The notes beneath the pieces were generated by a model that saw only the letters and a program-made list of their open reading frames with translations, was not told the origin of the DNA and did no database searches. From Rhodobacteraceae bacterium KLH11 (GTDB taxonomy: Bacteria; Pseudomonadota; Alphaproteobacteria; Rhodobacterales; Rhodobacteraceae), in assembly GCA_000158135.1 (NCBI GenBank), contig DS999532.1:110263-174262 (forward strand): 64,000 nt of DNA, in the 5' to 3' direction. The translations under genes were made by a program, and so were the position numbers. The stretch's first letter is position 1, and each line of letters begins with the position of its first letter. Below, one piece after another: positions 1-9,300 of the stretch.

Positions 1-339
1 CTCTTCTACAGGAAGAATCTGAGGCTTTGTGCTCTGGGCTGACTGGATGAGAACCTTGTCCTCGGCCGCCTGTCCGATGAGGAAGAAGGACCCGTCACGT
101 GCCTTACCGATCGCTGGCAATGGCAGTTTTGCCAGCTTGCCGACCGTTGCCTTCTGCGACCGTGCCTTTACCCCAAGCACCTTGGCCAGCCGTTGCATAT
201 CCTGCATGCTGACGGCCTGATTGCCCTGACCCAGCTGATGCCTCAGCTGGTCGGGATCAGCAGCCACTTTGAGGAACTTGAGCATTAAAACGAAACAGGC
301 AAGCCCTGTATCGGATGGGGAACCTTCTACCTCGGCCAT
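1..339 (-). CDS. Type I secretion ABC transporter, N-terminal part (C39-like domain); runs off the window
   Basis: The first 113 codons of a gene that continues past the left edge. The translation begins MAEVEGSPSDTGLACFVLML and continues as a C39-like domain, the N-terminal domain of HlyB/RtxB-type exporters that binds the RTX substrate. In bacteriocin exporters of this family the segment reads D-C-G with a catalytic cysteine; here it reads D-T-G, so the domain should be proteolytically dead, as in HlyB. The start ATG has a GGAG 9-10 bases upstream. It lies only 49 bases downstream of the giant secreted protein gene on the same strand, so it is very likely its dedicated exporter, with membrane and ATPase domains outside the window. 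The identification is by motif and context; the missing 3' part would settle it. Confidence 0.8.
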   Translation of the reverse strand, partial: MAEVEGSPSDTGLACFVLMLKFLKVAADPDQLRHQLGQGNQAVSMQDMQRLAKVLGVKARSQKATVGKLAKLPLPAIGKARDGSFFLIGQAAEDKVLIQSAQSTKPQILPVEE

Positions 340-388
340 GCAGACAACTCCATTACTGTTACTCGTTAGAACACTCAGGTCTGCAAAT

Positions 389-3300
389 TTATTTTGTGCT
401 GCTGGCCAACAGACTGGTCTCCTCGTTCAGCGTGGTTCCATTTTGCAAGGTCAATTCACCCCCGGACGTTGCATCAAAACTTGCCATCTCTTGCAGCATC
501 AGGCTAAATGATTGATCTCCCGAACTATCTTCGCTCAGAGTCGGATACGCCCCGGTGTCAACTTGGCCATAGGTTGACGCAAGAACCGGCTCATCACCAA
601 GAGACACAAGTTGTTCATCTGCCACCGTGGTCTGGTTCAACTGCTCGGTCAGCTGGATCAATTCGGTGGTGTCATCAGGGGTCGTCTGCGCTGGAATGCT
701 GTCAACTGTCGTCGTATCGCTCGTGCTTTCAGTCACGATATCCGAGCCCAGGGTGCCCAGAACAATATCGTCAACCGACAAGATCGCGGTACCGTCTGTT
801 ACGCTTGGATAGACAGAGGTCAGCCTGTCGACGATCGAGTCAACAGAAAGCGACAGGTTGTCCTGCGTCTCGATGCGCAGCGCGCCAATTCCATCATTAG
901 CGCTGAGCGCATCTTTGAAGACAAAGCGGTGCCCCTCATCAGCGTTGAAGACAACCAGATCCTGACCAACCACAGCGGCTGTTGCCGGAGCACCGTCGCT
1001 GCTTGTCCACCACGATCCGATGGTCAGAACACCTGACTCCGCCTGATCGCCGGTTTCGGTACTTTCCACCGCACCGAAGTTGAAAAGATCAACATCAGAA
1101 TTGTACTGGTCGATGGTGATTTCGGTATATTGCGACAGCACCTCATCATCCAGCGTATACCCGGTCTGCAGCAGATCACCGGTCAGCAACAGGTGATCTA
1201 CACCATCGAGAACGGGAATATCATTCCCTTCCGGTGTTCCCGAAATGGCAAGTATCCGCCCCGTTGATGTCTCATAGACCTGCGCAAGCCCGTAGGCTCC
1301 GACCTCGGAAACATCTCCGTTGGCGTTGACCATAAAGACATTGGTGTCAAAGCTCTGGGTATCGCGTTGCGTCAGATAGGTCAGGCCCGCGGCCCGGTTT
1401 GCGCCCAGAAATCCGATTGCCACACCGGGGACAAAGTTACTGGCGTCAACAAGCTGCCGTTGCTGAGCCAGATACCAACCCGTCGAAGAGGTCACATCCG
1501 TTGCATCAGAAATGGCCAGGATCGGGTTCACGGCCACATCCTCGGGCAACTCCTGTGATCCGCTGCTAACCCAGTCTGTGGTTGCACCGATCAGGGTAAC
1601 CTGTTCAGCCCCCACCTGATAGATCAGGCCGGCTTCGGTCTCGACCAGCACACCTGTGCCGGTGGCCCGGACATTGGTGATGGTTCTGTCCGACAGCAAG
1701 GCTTGCGCCTGCGGTACGACATTCGCGAAGTCCTGTTCAAGTGCGCGCAACCTGTCCTCTGAGGGACCCAGGTCGGCATCCTCAAGATCCGTTGCGACCT
1801 GCTGGTAAAGCCGCTTTTTATCAGAGTCGTAGAACCATGCAGACCCCCCATCATTGGCAATCTTCACCAAACTGACAAGCTCTCCGCCCGGAATGTTGGC
1901 AGCAATGAAGTTCTGGCTTCCCGGATCATACCAAACCTGCGGACCGGGCGATATAAAGGTTTCAGTGTTCAACACAGTACCATCAATTTCAATCTTCAGA
2001 TGTGATGGCCCGACCCCGTCATAGTAGAGAATGTCAATGTCGTAGTACCCATCCGCAGCAGCGGTATAGGTGCCACTGGATTGCCCCACGAGATCTGCCG
2101 ATATGACCTCTTGCCCGCCGATACGCAGGCGGATGCCATCGTCATGCTGGATATCAAGCCGGTGCTCACCCGCCGTCAGGTAAATACGCCCGTCAATCTG
2201 GTGGATGGCATTGTCATGAGGTGTCTTGGCGGATGAGGACAAAGTAGCATTGTCGCTCAGGAAGTTCCCCAGCGTATAGTCGCCCCGATTGGTATCCCCC
2301 TGAACAACGGCATATCCGTACTGACCTTGAGAGGTAAAACCAACGGTTGCGAGATAGCTTGAGAACCCGTTCTGTGCCGTTGGGGCAATGGCATCGCTGT
2401 AGTCAGAAACGCCATGAAAGGCGTAATCAGCAGACGCGCCAGCAATGGCAGAGAGATCAATCCGGTCTTCGTTCGGATTGAAGTTAATGATCGTCCCGCG
2501 ATAGTCGGTGCTGTTTATTGTATCTTCCAGCCGGAAGATTTCGGCCACACCATCCACACCATAGACTGTATCGCGCTCTCCGACGGTCACCGTAGAATAC
2601 GTGGTGGGGTTTTGCACAGGTATCACGAAAGAGTCGTCAATAAACGAAGGGGGATTGCCGATGGTGATGCTGCGTTCGCTAAAGTCTATCTGCGACGCGT
2701 CATAGCCGATGCCCGCACCTTCACCCAGCGCAGCAATCGCTGCATCTGCTTGTGAAATCTCAACCGGGCGATTTTCGGTAAAATAGACCTCACCATGCAG
2801 ATACACATTCGCATCATCTGCACCGCCGACCCTTAGATCTTTTAGCAATACCGGCGTTGATGCGGACGGAACGCTGGCAAACAGATCGCCCCCCGTATCG
2901 GATGTGTAAAAGCCGGAAAGGCTGGCCTGCCAATCATCTTGCGCATCTATCCACTCTTGGGAGATTGTGATCAGCTCGATATCACCTGACAGCGACACCA
3001 GCCAATCCAGACCTGCGGCCGTGGTGACCAGCGCGCCGTTGCTTACCGAAGTGACCCCGGCGATGTCCTGTAAAGCACCGCCAGTATCCGGCAGAGCGAC
3101 TTCCTGCACCGGGGCATTGGCGCTCTCTTGACGATAGAGTGTTTTGGTCGTGGCGTCGTAGTAAATCGCCGCCCCACCCTCATCCAAAGTCCCAGCTGTA
3201 CTTTCATCCGGCGTCACATCAGCTCCGGGCCCGGCAAAGGTTTCGGTGTCCAGCACGTTACCGTCGATTTCAACTTTCAGATGTGATGGCCCGATCCCAT

Positions 3301-6300
3301 CATAGTAGAGAATGTCAATGTCGTAGTATCCATCCGCAGCAGCGGTATAGGTTCCACTGGATTGCCCCACGAGATCTGCCGAGATGACCTCTTGCCCGCC
3401 GATACGCAGGCGGATGCCATCGTCATGCTGGATATCAAGCCGGTGCTCACCCGCCGTCAGGTAAATACGCCCGTCAATCTGGTGGATGATATGATCATGA
3501 GCAAGCGACTGCGATAGTGACAGGCTTGCATTGCTGCCAAGGAAATCGCCAACGGTGTAACCAAAGCTATCAGCATCCCCGAGAACAGTAGCGTATCCGG
3601 ATAGCCCGTGAGCCGTGAAATTCACGGTTGAGAGATAGATGGACTCCCCGTCTGCACCCGTTGAGGAAACAGCGCTGCTGTAATCGGAAATACCTTGAAA
3701 GCTGTAGTCCGACGCCCCACCAGCAATGGGGGAAATATCAATCCTGTCTTCATTTGGATTGAAATTATAGAGTCTTCCCCGATAGTCGGTGCCATTTGCG
3801 GTATCCTCCAGTCGGAAGATTTCTGACACACCATCCACGCCGTAGACAGTATCGCGTTCACCAACCGTCACAGTGGTGTACGAGGCGGGATTCTGAACGG
3901 GGGCCAGCGCCGTTTCATCCAGGAACGACCCATCATATGCATTGTCATGCTCGCTGAAATCCAGCCGCGTCGCGTCATAGCCAAAACCCGCTCTGTCACC
4001 AATTTCGGCCACCACGGCATCTGCTTGCGAGATTTCGACCGGACGATCCCCCACAAAAAAGACTTCCCCGTGCAGATACACATTATCGTGGCTGATCACT
4101 CTGCCAGATGACGCGGCATCAGCCGCAACAAGCAACAGGCCCGAGTTTGAGATCCCCGCACCGGGGTTCAGTATCTGGCCACTGTCGGTTTGCAGATATA
4201 CAGGCGTTGTTTGTTCTGTGGCATTGTCGCCAAAGAACCTTGCCAGAGTGTTGCCTTCCAATTGCTCGGCGAAATCCAGGGCATTGACGACGTAGGCGAG
4301 ACTCGGGGCATGAGTTTGCGTGATCGTTCTGGCACCTTCAATGCTGGTCGGAGCTTCGCCGGCATAGTAAGCGTGGCCATTCAGGAAACTACCAGCCTGT
4401 GTCGCACTGTCCGGCCCGGCAAAAGCGGCCGCACTCAGCACTTGCCCGTCAATATCAACCTTCAGTTCTGATATTGATGTCCCCTGATAATAAAGCGCTT
4501 CAAGATCGTAGTAACCGTTCTCTGGCGCCGTAAAGGTTACGTTGGCGGCTACGTTCAGGTCCCAGATGTCGCTGGCAAACACAACCTGCCCGCCAATTGT
4601 TAACTCCAGCCCATCATCATGCTGAATATTAACAAGATGCTCACCCTGCGTCAGGTAAATGCGCCCCGAGATCTGATGAACGACATCTTTGTTCTTCAGA
4701 TGTTCAGCACCGCCATTGCCAGCCGAAACCTCAATCCGCGCTGCAAGCTCAACAGGGCTGCCGAACTGCGCGGCCAATTGTTGTGGATCATAATCACCCC
4801 TGCTTTGCAGTTCAGCGTATAGCTTGTCATCATTGTAGATGCCATCAAGGACAAAAAGCCCGCCATCAGAATGCATGAGGTATTCGGCATTCGTACCATC
4901 ATCGCGTGTTTGGCTGAAGCGGACAAACAGGTCATCATTCTGAATCTGAAGCCCAACAATCGAACTATCGCCCGCCAGTTCAGGCAGTCTGTAGCTCTGC
5001 ACGCTTTGATGGCTGGCGGTTTCCACAACGTGGATTTCATTCGCGACCTGATCATAAAAGAAGGCCTGATCGGACACGTTCGCAGCGGGGCCGGTTCCTT
5101 CAAGGGTCAGGAAGACAGCATCCGAGTTGCCCTGCAGATACAAAAGCTCTGACGAGGTGCGGTCAAAGTAGACGGTTTCGATAACCTGCCCGTCAGGCGC
5201 ATGATAATTACTGATCTGCGTCACATCATTGAGCCGCCCCGCCGCGTTCAGCTCATTCAAGTGCTCAATCAGATCCGGGCGGGCTGTATCTGTGGTCTCG
5301 CCATTCTCGCCAACCATCTCACCATTGACGAACAGCAACATGGCTTTCTGCTGATCAAAATCAACGTAAGATACATCGCCATCAGGGCTGTTGATCAGAA
5401 CGGTATCCTGATCGAGATTGCTGTACTGGGTCTTGGCGCTGCCAATGAAAACAACATTGCCCTCTATCCTCAGCGATTGCGATTCCACGTTTGAGGATTC
5501 AAGAACCCAGACACTGGGCAGTTCTGAGTCAACGTAAAGTTCGGCATGATCATTGACGGACAAGACATACTGCCCACCCGCGCCATGTACCTCATGATAA
5601 ATCTTGCCCCGATACAATTCCGGAATATCCGGAACCACAAGGTTTCTATCCTGATGATCCAGACGAACTTCTACCCCGGTGCGTACATAATCCAGCCACA
5701 GATTGGCAATGATGTATTCACTGGGGAACGTATAAAAATCATAGTCAAACCGCTCATCCTGTTCGAGACGGCGGATGACATCAAACCCCTCGTCATGCCG
5801 TGTTGTCGCACCCGGAAGTGTATTCCAGTTATAGGACAGTGTGGTCGAATTGGGATTGACCGGAAGCACGAAGATATCAGCATTTGCTTTCTCATCCGTC
5901 AGCTGGGCCGTGCTGCCGTATCCAATTCCCTCTCGTACATTGATTTTCTGGTCTTCATCTTTGACCACTACCGGGATATCGCCCGACCAGAAGAAGTAAT
6001 CAATCTTGCCGCTGCCACTGCTTCCGTGCTGCGTGCGATAGATATGATGCTCGCCGAAGGTTACCTCGCGGCTCCTGAAATCGACCTTTTGTACGATACC
6101 CTGACCAACAGCACTGGCTATGTCGCGCTCTGCATCATAGGTAAAACCGCCCTCTCTGTAGGTTTTATCCAGATCGGCAAAAAAGCGACCGACAGCCCGT
6201 GCATCTTCACTGATCTTCGAGAATGCCTGAACAAGCGCAGTCACCCCGATCCCGATGCCCGCGAAGATGACACCGGCACCCCCCACGATAGCCCCGGCAG

Positions 6301-9300
6301 ACGCGATGCCAGCTGCAGCGGCACTGCCCGCAGTTGCAAATGTGCCCGCGACACCAAGGCCAAGTGAGGTGGTTCCCAAGGCGACACCACCAACATCAAA
6401 GGCCAGTTGCGTACCCAGGACCGCTTTTTCCGTAGGTGTCTGCGCGCGGGTCAACTCATAGATATCAAGACCCACGCTGGCGAGGTTTAGCGCCACATCG
6501 ATACCGGCCAGGGTAAAAGAACCCGCCGCCGACAAGGCGCTGCCCGCTTTGAAACCCTTGAACGAGGTTTTACTTGCAGTTGCGACCGTTTTGATAAGTT
6601 TGACAACCTCCAGCCCATCAAGCGCCAGCCCGTACCCGATCTGCGCCAGACTCAGATATTCATGCCCGCGCAACACAGCCGCCAAAGCTGGATCAGTGGT
6701 TTGTTCTTCAAGGTTCTGACGTTCGAAAAAGCCAATCAGGGTCTGGATCGCAAACGCGGCGTTCAGGCTGCTAATGGCATCGGCGTCGCCAATATCCCCA
6801 TCCAATATAAGCCGCCCGCTTTGGTCAGGTTGATAGCTGTTCAGCGTTTCCTGAACCCCGGTGTCAATAAAGCGACGCGCATCATTGAAACTGCCATCGC
6901 TGGTGACAACTCTGCGTGCATCAGTCGTATCACCCGAAACATCCACAAAATCGAGGCTGTACGTTCCTAAGCTGCTTTCTTCCAGCGTAGACAGGACAGG
7001 GGCCCAGTTTTGACCCAACCCAAATTCAGCCCGGACATGTTCCACGCTAAGTTCAAGATTATGAGCAACCCTGCGGGCATCCAGCGTAGTGCGCGATGTC
7101 TGCAACGCGCTGGTTTCCTCGCCGCTGAACACGAAGGCAAGATCCCGGTCAGCATTCCCGAAATACGATCTTGTCTCGCGGTCACCCAGCTCGAACTTTC
7201 CCAAACCATTGTCAAGATCGGCAATCAACGCATCAAGGTCCGCATACTCTCCGGCCGGTAGCAGTGCCTGCCCTTCCAGCGGCGTACCGATGTTATCCAC
7301 CAGATCAGTCTGAATGGCATCGGTGAAGAATTTCTCGTTAAACAGCGCGCGGGTAAGCTCATAATCCTGCGCGGTGGGCAGGGATTTGCTTTCCTTGAGC
7401 ACTTCGTAAAGCGAGACGCGCGTATCTGTGTTCAGAATATCAGCAAGCTCAATGCCAACCGTTTCCAGATGGTCTGACGACAGCAACACGACGCTGGCCC
7501 ATTCCGCTGCGAATGTTTTGTAAGCCACATCATCGTCAAAGGCACCTTCAAACCCGCGCAGGATTTCGAACGATTGTTCGATTGACAAGCCAATAAGGGC
7601 GTTCTGCATATCGATCCCGCCGCCCCCGTGCAACACGGTGTAAAGCCCAAGGTTCAGAATTCCGCTGAGATCCGAGATACGGCCATTGGTCAGACCATCC
7701 TGCAGAACCTTGGAGTCGATATAGTTGAAAAACTGGTTCTCCAGCGAAAAGCGCTGAATGTCGTCACCGCCCCTGAACAAGAAAGTTGCATCCGGCAGGG
7801 ACTTGGAAAACAGCTCGGTTGCGGCATCAACGGTTATCAGGTCAAATATCAATCCACGCGATGCGTTGGCATAGTCTGTTGCCCGGTCAAGGGCTGACAG
7901 TGTTTGCGCAAATCCGTCGACATCCATGACGCCATAGCGACCGACAAAACCCTTCGCCTGTGTTTCAAGCGCGCTGATCAAACCGTCCACAGGCAATTGG
8001 CCTGCCGCCGGGTCAGACAACACAGCCAAGACATCCGACAGATGCTGTGCCTGTTCATTCAACCCATCATTCGCAGCGCGCAGCAGCCGTACATTTTGCT
8101 GTGCCTGCTCATACACGGCCGAATCCGGGGCCTTGCTCAGGAAGTCGGCGGTAACCTGAATAACCTCTTGTATCGACATGTCATTCAGAGACGCGTCGCC
8201 GGTCAGACGTGCCAGCTCACTAATCGCCAGATCCGCCAGAATCGTATTGGTTCTAAGCAGACCTCTTTGTTTCCTCAGCTCGTATTGCACGCTGTATTCA
8301 GGGAAGGCCCGGAAAAGTGTGCTCGACAAGTCTGGTTCAACATCCAGAAGTTTTTGTATGAACAAAGCACCGTGGTTATCGATGCTTTCGGACAACTCAG
8401 CGTGAAACAGTACGGATTGCCCTGAAGGCAATTGTTCAAAAAAGCCTGAGACAGTGACCGCATAATTGACAAAGGAGTCACGCAGAGTCGCATTATCCAG
8501 CACATCCTTGGCGGACAGTTTTAGATAGCGCAGAATCTTGTCGTTCATAAGAAGTGCAAAATCTGTGGCACCCTCCGGGCTTGAATCCAGATATCTGTAA
8601 AACTGGAAAGAATCCCGAATTGTATTGATATCAGCCTCCAGATCGGCGCTGCTCAACCATGTTAACCTTTCAACCAGGTCAGGCGACAAACTCAGATGCG
8701 TCCGACCGTTGTCAGAAAAATAAACAACATCCCCGGTTTCGAATACCAGGCGTGTATGATCCGTCAGCGACAACTCTGGGTCGAATACTGAATCCAGAAA
8801 CGTGCCGTCATTCGCCACATAGCTCAGGCCATCAGGTGTTCTTTGCACACCGGAAACGACTGTCAGCCTCCCTTCCGGGATTTGGGAATCCAGACGCGCG
8901 CGCAGGGCGGAATCGATGCTGACACGATTGCCATCAACACTTTCGATCTGGCTTAAGAATGTGATTATGCCGGGGTCGGTACGGATAATCTTTTTCGCGT
9001 CTGCCGACGCGATATTTTCGTAATAATTCAGCAAAGCTGAAACAAGCGGCGATGCGTCCCCATGGCCTGCCGCAAAGCCGTTCAAAAACCCATCACGGAC
9101 AGCTTCAGTCAGCTTGACGGTAAACGCTATGTCATTGGTCTGGTTTACCCCGTCCGCGACATAAGTGATGTCAATCAGTCGGTTGAAATCCTCAACCGTT
9201 CCAACCGTGGTACTGCTCGGCAGGAATGTTTCCGGCACGCCAAGACTTTGGGCAAAAACCTGCAAGGACCTGGTTGTTCCCACTTCGACAGTTCGGCCAA

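Noticed and set aside
389-4690. RTX calcium-binding nonapeptide repeats
   Set aside because: No GGxGxDxxx repeats were found in the C-terminal third; the repeated units are PA14-like and serralysin-like without the nonapeptide.
5546-6367. A 273-codon plus-strand open frame inside the giant gene
   Set aside because: It lies antisense to the TcdA/B-like region and has no start signal or known motif.
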